This document shows, in pieces, positions 35,373-45,855 of a DNA stretch of 64,000 bases (position 1 is the stretch's first letter; the number at the start of each line of letters is the position of its first letter). Origin of the DNA: Aricia agestis (Eukaryota; Arthropoda; Insecta; Lepidoptera; Lycaenidae); assembly GCF_905147365.1 (NCBI RefSeq), contig NC_056425.1, positions 8,811,501 through 8,875,500 on the forward strand, in the 5' to 3' direction. The notes under the pieces were generated by a model, which did not search any database, had not been told where the DNA came from, and saw only the letters and a program-made list of their open reading frames with translations. The translations under genes and the position numbers were made by a program.

Positions 35373-38121
35373 CTTGTACCAGAATCTGAAATCAAATATG
35401 CGTTATGTTTATCACTGCCGTCAGTGTGCTTTTCTAACGATGTATTAGGAAGCTATAATATGAATATTATTCAAAATACAATAGCGGCTCTCTGGTTCAT
35501 TTACTGGATTCTGCACTATTTTGCAAACATGTTCAACTTCAGTAAATATGTTTAAATCCAGTCCAGCGTTCAATATCTTACATCTGTTTTATTCAGGCGC
35601 AAAGTCTACTTAGGCTTACTGCGAAGGCTTTGATGCTTAGAGTTGAAGTTACTAAGGGTCTACGTAGTACTTAGGTACCAAAAATATGTTCCGAATCTAC
35701 ATAAAGTATATTCCGAATCTTTTTCTGTACGACGCATTTTAATCTCCAAACAAATAAATACCAATAGGTAGCGCGCTATATTTATTGGTATCTTGTATTG
35801 TTTACCGGCGCGTGTTCCGAGAAGCCATCGTCTCGGGGTATCGTTACGTTACGCCTCCAGCTCGCTAATTAAACGGATTATTCCAGATTGTTCGATTCCC
35901 AGATAAAGTATCCACGTTTTATGAGCTCACCGGCGCGGAGAACTTCTCATTGTAGGATGAGAGTGAAACTCTGCTGCGATATCGGTTACATAAAAACTTG
36001 TTGATTACAATTTAATTTAATGATTTCTTAGGTTTTCGCGAGTATTACAAAAATCGCGTACGGATTTTGTCGCGGACTTTTCTGATTCCCGACAATTCGG
36101 CTGCTTTCCAGCTTTCCTTTCCGTGGTCTCGGGTGGTCCACCTGTTTGTTAAGATTTTGAAATGTCAGCGGAGTTTTTCTTGGCCACGATTAATTTATAG
36201 AAATTGGGACCACCGCTATACTTTATGGGGCCTCCTCACATTGACGTATGTTGGACCAATGCGAGCAATTACGGACGTGCTTACAAACCTCTCATATTTG
36301 TGTATGCTCGCTCGTGTTTGACGTTGATTGTATACATAGACAGTTTCGCAATCATGGTAGTAATCAGTCATCCATATATGCTCCAACATGGGGCCTTTAA
36401 ACATAAAAATGTGCCGCGAAAATACGTCAATGGTACTAGTTTCGAAACACTAACTAGGAAAATATTCCCGTTTCGTGGAAAATGGAATCGGGAATTCACA
36501 ATGGAAATATAATTTTCTCCGAAGCGAGCATTCTGTTTCTATGTCCCGGTAGTTGTCTTGTTTATTAATGTTTTTTTCCAATTAACTAATTAATCCCGTC
36601 GACTGGGATTTTTTAAACAAATTAATTCGCCTCCGGCTATTATGACGAAAATAGAAATAAAATAGAGTTTCGTTGGAAAAAGTTTAGCCTGTTGATTAGA
36701 TCTTTTTAATTGGCTAGCAGAAGGATTAAGAGATGTTTATTTTTTTAACGTTGCGCTAATTGAAAGACTTACTCGTGTACAGTAATGGAATATGAAAATA
36801 CTTGTATTATGATGGAAAGCCAGATGTCGGGATTCGATAACGCCCAAAATTGTTTTTGATAGTTCTTTTGGCTCTTTCGTGAGTCGTCAAGTCAGTCATA
36901 GAAAATGACGAATGTTGGTAAAGTAACTTTTTAAAAGTCGGACAAAGACGGTCAAAATTTCCAGCGTCGATACAGTTTAATAAATGTTATATTTATTTAG
37001 GTAAGTACCTACCGATGTAATTGTGATTTCCTTAAAACATTCAAGACGGTGATGCCGATGACGGAGAAAACTATGCCAAATATAGGCGATTATGAATCTA
37101 GAGGGGCAATCATTTATCCATCGCGGCATCGTGGCCCAACCTGGAGAGGGGCCTAAATATTTTATGGTTAAAGATGGTGATGCAGCTGACGAAGATAACG
37201 GCATTATGTGTCGCTGCAGCGGTATTCGCGTCACGCGCGCTGTTGTTTGCGCGCCGCCCGCCGCTCGCTTTAACGCCTAATTTGTTGTGAATGCCGCAAA
37301 ATTGACGTTGACGGCTCAAATGTTGTTGTGTTTGAGCTGTAGGGTCAGCAGATGCAAAAACGAGGCTATGCACGGTACAACACAGCACAGAGATGCGACA
37401 TTTTTAAGTCATTTAAATTACACATCGTAATACATGTAATATGTTAAAGTAAAGGGATATATTTTATACCTGTTTCAGTGCAAGTTTTTTGCCAAAGACA
37501 GCTCGCTGTTCAACGCTCTACTACGCTGTACATGCTATTTTGTAATCAGAGTCAGCAAAAGCAAAAGCGATGATACGGTACACCAAACACTGACGCGAGG
37601 AAATGAAAATTAAACTTAATTCTATACGCAAGAAGATACACTTTACTTTTGACTTTTGCAAGTTTGATTTTCGCTCTGCGCTGCTCTGCGTTGCAGCGCC
37701 GCAATGAGTAGGTAATTCTTGAACGTCTCAGTGTGAACTAACCCCAGGCTTATTAGCTATTGTACGTTAGACTCTTAGGAAAAACCTTCTTAAAACGGTG
37801 AGAACATATTGATCAAGATAAGTATTTAGTAAGAATATGAAAGCAGTTCATTACAATAATTAACTACAACTACGTACACTTCGTAACTTAAAATAAATTA
37901 TAACATTTTTACAACAAAACAATAAAATTCACAGATTTCAATACACATTGAAATAAAATAATTAAATAGTTATCCAGGGCGACTTTTTTATTATTTATTT
38001 AATTAATACGAGCCATAGCCTCCACGTGTAACTCCTTTCGTTTCGAATATCCCGGGGCGTGTTCTAAAAGTGCTGTTTATATTATGATAATAAGCTACGC
38101 AGCTGTTCAAATAGTCGCTGG
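35373..38121. other. Gene-free stretch
   Basis: Unique blocks at 35800-35980, 36590-36640 and 37200-37320. The frames at 36067-36512 and 36977-37388 overlap on both strands and have no family signal. 37370-37720 has GCTCTGCG-type motifs suggestive of a degraded MITE. Confidence 0.35.
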
Positions 38122-38715
38122 TTGGTTATATCGGTTTCAAAGGTTAAGTTTTTGTACGCAGGTCCTATTGATAAAGAGATAGTTAGATATAAGTCCAGTT
38201 TGACCTACATGGGAGAGGTATCTGCACGCTTATCCAAAATATTGAAAAGCAACGATATGCATGTCGCATTCAGGACAAATAATACTTTAAAACATCATTT
38301 GTGTCATAATAAAGACCGGATTGATAAAAAATATCAATCCGGTGTCTATAAGATCGATTGTCCTGAATGCGATAGTGTATACGTGGGTCAAACTGGACCC
38401 AGCTTCGAGACTCGGTATAAAGAACATATCGCGGCTTATAGAAATGGTCATCCTGATAAGTCACATTTTGCTAAACATCTTTTAGATAGTAATCATACTG
38501 TGCCCGATGGCCATTCCTATAAAGTTTTACATAAATGCGATAAAGGCTTTCGGCTGAGCGTGTTGGAACAATTAAAGATCATAAAAGAAAAGAAAAATAA
38601 TAGATTTGCATTGTTGAATGACCAAACTTGCTTGACTACGTCACCGCTTATTAATATGTTCGGGGGTACTAGTGAGAGTAGTGGGGGTAGTGGGGATAGT
38701 AGCGGGGCTCGATAG
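38122..38715 (+). pseudogene. Penelope-like element, C-terminal GIY-YIG endonuclease domain
   Basis: A 197-codon open frame (its first codon is TTG, so it is a fragment open at the 5' end, not a real start). Residues 74-76 GVY and 87-89 YVG form the GIY-YIG pair. Arg98 and His102 (ETRYKEH) and Glu149 (SVLEQL) sit where catalytic or structural residues of the family are expected, and Cys80/Cys83 (CPEC) lie between the two motifs. The stretch before it (GEVSARLSKILKSNDMHVAF, residues 31-50) matches the linker that follows the reverse transcriptase in Penelope-like retroelements (PLEs). The endonuclease nicks target DNA for retrotransposition. The reverse transcriptase domain is missing, so this is a 5'-truncated copy. 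The C-terminus is a low-complexity Gly/Ser run, and the stop (38713-38715) is followed directly by a TATAAAAGG motif and a hammerhead-like motif, as in PLE pseudo-LTR regions. Confidence 0.88.
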
Positions 38716-38775
38716 TGTATAAAAGGCGGTGTTTTGGCCGGTGGCGGCACTTAACGGACGTTGTTCGTAGAGTCC

Positions 38776-38821
38776 ACATCCTGAGGATGCTCCGGTGTTG
38801 GGGCGAAACGCGCGTCGAGGT
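38776..38821 (+). ncRNA. Hammerhead ribozyme-like motif of the Penelope-like element
   Basis: Matches the minimal hammerhead layout. Core box CTGAGGA (38781-38787) fits CUGANGA. Stem II pairs GCTCC (38789-38793) with GGGGC (38800-38804) over loop GGTGTT, with one extra T (38788) before it. Core box GAA (38805-38807) follows. Stem III is the two pairs A38808-T38815 and C38809-G38814. Cleavage triplet GTC ends at 38816. Stem I pairs 38776-38780 with 38817-38821 as A-T, C-G, one A/G mismatch, T-A, C-G. Short stem III hammerheads are an established hallmark of PLE terminal regions. Activity is uncertain because of the bulged T and the mismatch. Confidence 0.68.
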
Positions 38822-38910
38822 TTTCAACCTGCATGGTGGTGAGGGGCCTTGCACGGATTTGCCAACATTATTGCTTGTGTGGTGGTGGTGTTTGCAAGTT
38901 CTTGCATGCG

Positions 38911-38970
38911 AGTGTACGCATAGGCAGTGTGGGAGGAGGGAGGTGCTGTACGCATGCCTATGCGTACACT
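38911..38970. repeat. 15-bp perfect inverted repeat in the Penelope-like tail
   Basis: Arm AGTGTACGCATAGGC at 38911-38925 is the exact reverse complement of 38956-38970, with 30 bp between. The right arm and the sequence after it are the part shared with the copy near 6735. Confidence 0.7.
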
Positions 38971-39206
38971 CACTCATTTACTTAAAGGTGGAAGTTGTTT
39001 TCGCGGATTATTGCTAAAAATAATAACAAACTAAATTTAATTTCATACTTCTTAGCAGATTTGAAGACATGAGTAGATAAAGCGGGTAAGTTACATTTTA
39101 CAATATAGAACAAGTACCCGTTTTTCTCTTGTAATTTGATAAAAACTCGTAACTACTTCATCATCTTGTTAATATATCTATCTCAAAACAACTTTTGAAG
39201 GGACAG

Positions 39207-39399
39207 CTAGTTACCCTTCAAACGTTGTTTTGCCATACAAAGTATTTCGCCCATATTATTTTATTAAAGTGTCCATCGCTATCCCGTCGCACAAACCCGA
39301 TTCTCAGACCCACTCAATATGCATATAAAATTTGGTAAAAATCAGTAAAGCCGTTTCGGAGGAGTATAACGGTAACTAACATTGTGACACGAGAATTTT
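39207..39399 (-). mobile_element. Non-autonomous Helitron, family 1
   Basis: Minus-strand copy: 5' TCTCATATATAAAATTCTCG at 39399 after an A, 3' part with the TTTTGCC half of the hairpin near 39230 and CTAG at 39207-39210. The internal part is shortened relative to the copy at 31622. The base beyond CTAG is not T, so the 3' junction is altered. Confidence 0.7.
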
Positions 39400-40433
39400 A
39401 TATATGAGATATATTTAGATATTTGATTTCAAATAATTTTCCCGGTCCTAAAGCCTCCATTTATGCAAGAAAACGTCAGTTTTCAAGTTACTTACCTGCT
39501 TCATACACTCATGCCTTCGTTTATTTTTTAATTTACGAATTTTAATCACCGTAATTTTGCCAACCGTGCGTATAATTTTAATCTCGAATTCCCCGATCGT
39601 CCGAACACCTGTCTTGATTTCAACGTGATTGTCTGTTTACAGTTTCAACTGGAAATTAATTTTTGACAACATCAGATGTTTGTGCGTTTCGGTACGTCAA
39701 CTGGTTAATTATTTACAGTTAAATGAAACAAAAAATTACCCCTCTATGTCCTTAGTAATATAAAAAGATATACTGTGTGTCTGTCTGTTTAGCAAGATTT
39801 TTAACGTGTCAGACAAGGACAAAACATTGTATAACTATATATTAAGAAGTCTGTATACATATCTTTTTATTAATATTAGGGATAAAACTTAATCCTCCTT
39901 TTGGCGCATTAAGGTAATTAAGATCCCTCTCCGTTCAATATTCTGAATTTGAAGTTGCATTCGATAGGTTCTTATTGAGTTTGCTTCGTCTTTAGCCGGC
40001 TGAAATTACCATTAGGTCTGCGGACGGACGCAGCGGGGACACCGGACAATAGGAACGGCTACATTAGTCCACTCGGCCGCATTAGATGGTCCCGACACAG
40101 CCTTATTTATATACAGTATACAGCCTTCAGATGTATACAGCCTTATATGTGAGGAGACGCAACACAATAGCGTTTAAGGAGTATAGGAATACTAGTGTGT
40201 AATTTTAGCCTTTTCTTGTTCTTTTCTTTTCGACACAGGCGTCGAATTAACAATATGTGTGAAAACTGAAATAGTCGTGAAAGTTTTGTCGGGTAGGTAC
40301 TCTGAGAGTACTCGTAGAGATGATAAAGAAACATTAGAAGAGTAGAAGAGATGGATAATATAACTTCTTTTACGTCGGGCCAACGGTGTATTTTCTCTTC
40401 CTCTTACGAATTTTCGGTAAAATCAGGGCGGGC

Positions 40434-40597
40434 GCGCACTAGCGGCCAGGCCGCAGCTTCTAGGCCGCGGCAGCCATCGAGGTAGATACTTACCTTAGTA
40501 TGAAACCGCCATAGACTACGCGCGCGCACCTGGCCGCCATGCGGCCAGCGGTCACACCATACTTTCGCTGGCCGCCGCGGCCTGGCCGCTAGTGCGC
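40434..40597. mobile_element. GC-rich fold-back MITE, copy 2
   Basis: 21-bp perfect arms at 40434-40454 and 40577-40597 (core CACTAGCGGCCAGGC), interior with CTGGCCGCCATGCGGCCAGC. Confidence 0.68.
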
Positions 40598-40808
40598 TAT
40601 TGGGCAGAGTTTAACATTTTGACTCATCCCAAAAAAAGTGCACTACTCCGCTTGAAAGGTTTTCATTTCATAAAAGCAATGACGACTCTTGACTTCACTG
40701 GAGTAATATTTACTTACTCAAATATAAGTTATGTACTAATTAAAATATTAAAATTTAAAACAACTTATACTACTGTGTATTTATATTATTGTAATATGAC
40801 CACTGTAA

Positions 40809-40864
40809 AAAAAATGTAACTTTAGTTTTAAGTTCTCATACTTTTAACTAAAGTTACATTTTTA
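40809..40864. repeat. 18-bp inverted repeat
   Basis: AAAATGTAACTTTAGTT and AACTAAAGTTACATTTT around a 20-bp spacer. Confidence 0.6.
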
Positions 40865-42242
40865 CCTTAAGTTTTAAGTCAAGTGACTGTATGTCTTCTG
40901 AGAATAAATTCTTTAAACCTAAACCTAAATACCCCTTACGACGAAACATCTAGAACAAGTCGATCACAGGGCTGGTAAGGCACGGCCCGGGATATTCATT
41001 ACGCGGTAATTCGGTGGCCGGATCAAGGGTATACATCTCGGCCTTCCCTGTTATTAGGGCGCACTCAAACAATATGCCGCAAATTGAGTTAACTCGATAG
41101 TAATGATATCTCGGGTGCAGGGAGCTATCACCTTTTATTTGATTCGCCAAGATTAATAGCTGCGACGTGCGTACAGATATCATGTATGGTTTTGAAGAGG
41201 ATGGGTGGATGATAGTGATTTTGATACTGTAATATTTGTTTAGGGGGGCTTGAAGAAGTTCAGCTCTTAAAAATTATGTCTGTATTTTCGTAACGTTGAT
41301 AAAAGTGTTCTTGATTGTTGCGTCAGAATGCATTCGATAGTTTCGGCAGCGAAGTTAGAATCAATGGTGTGTGGTTTAAAAAAAACGCATCGCTGATTTA
41401 ACATGGCGCTTACGCTGTCTTATGTAGAGTCTAATACATTTTTTATTTATATTGTTGTTGTCGAAATTATTGAATGCCACTTCAGTACTCAGTTGTTTGT
41501 ACTTTGCGGCGTTTAATTTTTCTCAACACAGCTTACAATTATTAGGCGGTTGCCGCGAAAGGGTTTCGGCGGCGAAAAGACGAAGCCCGGAATAAATGAA
41601 AGTTTAGAAACGAGGGGGCGGGGGCCGCAGCGCGCGGGGCCGGACGGGTACGGCTTCACGGCCTCCCCAGAGCTATGATTTCAATTATTGTTTGATGTCG
41701 TTATTTTTCTTGTGTTTATTCGGGCCGCGTTTCCCCGTTTTTTCTTCACCCTTCCCGCTGTTTGCGGAGGAGAGTGCGTCGCAACTGATATGTTTGGCTG
41801 TTTGCTCGGCTCACGTGGAGTTACTTGGCGCGTCTGAAGCGTCGGCGGATATATAAGTAGAAGTTTGTATGACGACTCAGGGTAACTGAAGATTTTGTGA
41901 AAAGATTTGCTTGGTTATCGAAGTAACAGGTTCAGTTCGTGTCAAATAAAAAATCAAACTTATATTTGTAGTCTTAGTAACAAATAATTTTATTAATTCT
42001 TTCCGAAAAGAGTATTTTTGTAACTTAGAACAATTGGAGATGCATAATCAAAATACATATTATAATACTAGCATACCAGGCAAACCTTGTTTCGTCACAC
42101 GTTGTAACAGTTATACAACGCCATATGCAAATTACACCTTAATTATATCCCCTTAAATAACTCTACCCATTAAAACTGCTTCATAATACATTTCGTAATA
42201 TTTAAGCACACGTAGGGACAAACATAAGAAGCATGATTATTA

Positions 42243-42533
42243 TACAGTGTGTAACAAAAATAAGTGATAATACAGGGTGTAACAAAAATAAGTGATAATA
42301 TTTTAGGGTGTGTACGTGTTCCTTGTAGAGAGTTCACTGTGAAAGTAGCAGCTCTGAAAGACGAAATTTTTTTTTCACTTTTGTATGGGCAAGGGCCCGA
42401 GCGTCACGAGTTTCCCCATACAAAAGTGAAAAGAATTTTTGGTCTTTCAGCGCTGCTACTTTCACAGTGAACTCTCTACAAGGAACACATACACACCCTA
42501 AAGTATTATCACTTATTTTTGTTACACCCTGTA
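42243..42533. mobile_element. Mariner-like palindromic MITE with a duplicated terminus
   Basis: Arms run from TACAGGGTGTAACAAAAATA (42271) to the mirrored GTTACACCCTGTA at 42533 with near-perfect pairing over more than 110 bp (TTCACTGTGAAAGTAGCAGC, CACTTTTGTATGGG). TA at both ends. The first 28 bp of the left terminus are repeated in tandem just outside (42243-42270). Confidence 0.75.
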
Positions 42534-43240
42534 TATGGCTGTAGTCTATGACATACTAATAACATTAGTGTCAATCTTGTCATACATCTGTAACATACCT
42601 GTGGGATGTAATTACGGTGATAATAAGCTCCATCTCGCCGGTATCGGTTACTGACAGTGGCCATTGTGAGCTATTGTCGGCTAATGGACATGGCGACACA
42701 TGGCTACATTAGGAAGACGAAGAAGTGTAATAAGAGCTTTTTTTTTAAAAAAAAAGCTCGCTCGAGGTTGTTATGATAATATCAAATGAGTGGTATTTAA
42801 TAAAATCTTATTCATTTTAAGTAAAACAAGCGCTGTTGTAGGTTATCACTTATCATAATATATTATTATATTCTATTATAATGTAATGTTTACATATTAT
42901 ATAGCGATTGAAAGATACTACGTAAATGTTTCCTAAACTTCTCTAAGTATTTGTTTATCGCGCGAAAATCTTACATTTTCCGAGATGAAAACTGAACGCT
43001 GTTAAGCATCTGTGTATCATCCCACAAAAAATTACGTATTGAGTTATGAATGCAATTATTTTCTTTAAATAATTTAGAACAGGACTGCATTCATAACTGA
43101 ACAAAAATTTTTAACGACCAACTATCCTATATTTTTTCCCGGGATTTAAGTATCTCCTGGACTAAAAGGTGTAGGTATCAGACAGACAGATACGCTTCCG
43201 CACTTTATAGTATTATGTTATATGAAATAAAAGTTACAAA

Positions 43241-43573
43241 AAAAAAACTTGAGAGGTGTCAAGGGACACCCGAATGGAACGAAGTTATTTCTTATGTTCA
43301 ATAAACCTGTATACATATAAACTCAAAAAAAAAATATTAAAAAACGCCATCTATTGACGCCCAGGAATACTAACAACGCGTCGCTGTTTATTTTAAAAAC
43401 TTCGTTCCAAAAACGCCATCTAGTTGACGCACAGGAATACTTACATCAACGACCTCTGCCCCTAACATGCAGATACTAATAAAAAAGTGTCGACGTCAAA
43501 TCAAAGTCAAATATCGTTCTGTCTAGCCTTCAGATTTACGCCGAACGCGCGATAAGGAACTTCGTTCCAAAAT
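43241..43573 (-). repeat. Dispersed repeat family R1, copy 2, with internal duplication
   Basis: Reverse complement of 19556-19819 with an extra segment of about 67 bp: AACGCCATCTA-TTGACGC-CAGGAATACT occurs twice (43342-43376 and 43409-43441), and AAAACTTCGTTCCAAAA occurs at 43396 and 43557. Confidence 0.75.
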
Positions 43574-44117
43574 TTTTTGAAAATCGATCCGGCGCGGCGT
43601 AGTAACTAAGGCGTCGAGCTCGCTTTGATTTTAATTTGTCTAAGATGTATCTTAAGTGGAGTGCATGAAAAAAGTGCACAAAGAAGCGACCAGAAGTGGC
43701 ACGCTGAGCTGGATAAGATATATGCGGCCGTGATTCCCACCACAGACGTAGCACCTGTGTCCTCTACACCACCTCACCATTCTGGCATCTGTGCCACTAA
43801 AAATACAGGCGTTTTTCGCGTGAGATAGCTGGCAGACTCAAGTTAGACACTATAAGTTTTGCGGCGAGCATTTTTGTACAATGGATTCTCTCGCCGAGCG
43901 TGACATCACAATATTTTAGCACTCCCGAGAAATAACATTGGCGGTTTAGTCTAGCCGGTGTTAGACCTAGGTCTGGGTTTGAAAGCATATATAGAAAATG
44001 TTTCCAGAAAACTTGAATGTCTTAGATAATCGAAAATGTATATGATGGGCCTTAAATGACCAAATGATCGATAGCATTTCGCCACGTCATTAAAATGATT
44101 AAGTTTTAAAAAAACGT
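43574..44117. other. Gene-free stretch
   Basis: A 67-codon plus frame (43625-43828) has mildly protein-like composition but no splice or family support. Confidence 0.3.
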
Positions 44118-44449
44118 TCTTTTTATTGAAATAAGGGGGCAAACGAGCAAACGGGTCACCTGATGGGAAGCAACTTCCGTCGCCCATGAACACTCGCAGC
44201 ATCAGAAGAGCTGCAGGTGCGTTGCCGGCCTTTTAATAGGGAATAGGGTAATACGGGAGGGTAGGGATGGAAAGGGAAGGGAATAGGGGAGGGTAGGGAA
44301 GGGAATAGGGTAGGGGATTGGGCCTCCGGTAAACTCACTCACTCGGCGAAACACAGCGCAAGCGCTGTTTTACGCCGATTTTCTGTGAGAACGTGGTATT
44401 TCTCCGGGCGAGCCGGCCCATTCGTGCCGAAGCATGGCTCTCCCACGTC
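44118..44449 (-). mobile_element. S1 repeat, copy 6
   Basis: Minus-strand copy; the poly(A) end is eroded to TTCTTTTTATT on the plus strand. The start reads ACGTGGGAGAGCC on the minus strand near 44449. Confidence 0.8.
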
Positions 44450-44942
44450 TATATACGTCTCCCACGAATATAATTTGTTATGTCGGTGACTTTTACTCAT
44501 AATTTTGATTTTATTGTTTATAACACCGAAGAAAAACCTAATGATTTATTTTTAACGATCAACACCATTAATTATTAATGATGATGATGATTGTATTTTA
44601 CGTTTTTCTACTGAAATATCGTTTAAGTCGCATTAAAACTTCTTTACAATTGAAAACATAACAATGAGAAACGAAAGTTGCCCTACATACAGTCCGTTCG
44701 TATTTATTTTACATCTGAGAGGTCTTTATCTCAACTATATAAGGCTGTTTAACGTTGTTAAATAACGAAGTAAGCCCTAACAGGTGTCAGAAAATACAGG
44801 AATCAGCGGACATATTGGAACGTGAGAAAATGTTTTGTGTGAGTTTCAGTTTGTGTGTTTTTGTTGTGTCAGTAAAATCCGTACAGTTTTATATCGTATT
44901 GTATTCAATACTACAGGATAGGATTGTATTTTATGCGTTGAT

Positions 44943-45492
44943 TCCATAATAATATTATTATAAATGCGAAAGTGTGTCTGTCTGTTTACTGTTTTTTTTT
45001 TTCATGAAATAAGGGGGCAAATGAGCAAACGGGTCACCTGATGGAAAGCAACTTCCGTCGCCCGCAGCATCAGAAGAGCTGCAGGTGCGTTGCCGGCCTT
45101 TTAAGAGGGAATAGGGTAATGGGAGGGTAGGGAAGGGAATGGAAGGGAATAGGGGAGGGTAGAGAAGGGAATAGGGTAGGGGATTGGGCCTCCGGTAAAC
45201 TCGCTCACTCGACGAAACACAGCGCAAGCGCTGTTTCACGCCGGGTTTCTGTGAGAACGTGGTATTCCTCCGGTCGAGCCGGCCCATTTGTGCCGAAGAA
45301 TGTTTCTTTTACGTATATAAATGTTGTTGCCTCTTCACGCCCAAACCACTAAAATTGCTGAAATTTGGTATAGATCTACTTCCCGATATAGAGTCCCGAA
45401 AGAGGACATAGGATACTTTGTAGTAAAAATGTACTTAGTGTTCCCGCTCGATAAACGAATTTTGGCGGAACGGAGTTGCGGGCATTATTTTG
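44943..45492 (+). mobile_element. Helitron family 2, split by an S1 repeat
   Basis: 5' part 44943-44991 (AAATGCGAAAGTGTGTCTG) and 3' part 45314-45492 (CTCTTCACGCCCAAACC to GGAGTTGCGGGCATTATTTTG) flank the S1 copy. The terminal CTAG is eroded. Confidence 0.78.
44992..45313 (-). mobile_element. S1 repeat, copy 7, nested in a Helitron
   Basis: Minus-strand copy with a run of T at 44992-45002. The clean break of the surrounding Helitron (GTCTGTCTGTTTACTG before, TTGCCTCTTCACGCCC after) gives the boundaries. It lacks the CATGGACACT part of the usual body. Confidence 0.82.
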
Positions 45493-45722
45493 TTAATAAT
45501 GAAATAGTTATACATAAAGTGTACCCATCTTGTTTATACGATGTCTATAATTTTTTCTGAATATAGTATAACATAATCATAATGTGTATAATAATGGACG
45601 TCACAATCTGTGACACGTAGATAATGTTGTTTTTACGTTACACAACATCCTCTTCTCAATGTTAAGGTTTCTGTGCACTCAAAGATATACTTTTCCCTTC
45701 TTGTGTCATGTTATATAATATT

Positions 45723-45855
45723 ATACAATGTGTCTTGAACCAGTGTCCTAGTCTTTAATGATATGAAATACCTATAGCATTTTTATCGAATTTTTTATAA
45801 TAAGTCGATAAAAACATTAAAGGCTTTACCTACTGGTGTCTGGACACACTGTATA
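45723..45855. mobile_element. Tc1/mariner-like MITE
   Basis: TATACAATGTGTC left and GGACACACTGTATA right, inner arms CCAGTGTCCTA / ACTGGTGTC and TTTTTATCGA / TCGATAAAAA; TA at the ends. Confidence 0.55.

Larger units (their letters stand above)
38122..39050 (+). mobile_element. 5'-truncated Penelope-like retroelement
   Basis: Contains the GIY-YIG domain, a TATAAAAGG motif at 38718-38726 that could be the internal promoter of the terminal repeat, the hammerhead-like motif, a GT-rich stretch, a 15-bp inverted repeat, and a tail (38951 to about 39050) that recurs elsewhere in the window at 6735-6777 and 7111-7165. The right boundary is inferred from where similarity to that second copy ends. 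The left boundary is not resolved. Confidence 0.65.
39400..42242. other. Gene-free stretch apart from listed repeats
   Basis: GC-richer unique blocks at 39990-40090, 40950-41180 and 41500-41850. The last is a strong candidate for regulatory DNA (homeodomain-like TAATT mixed with GC boxes). Confidence 0.35.

Noticed and set aside
36067..36512. Overlapping plus-strand frames of 84 and 102 codons
   Set aside because: Two frames overlap each other and a minus-strand frame; no motif or splice support.
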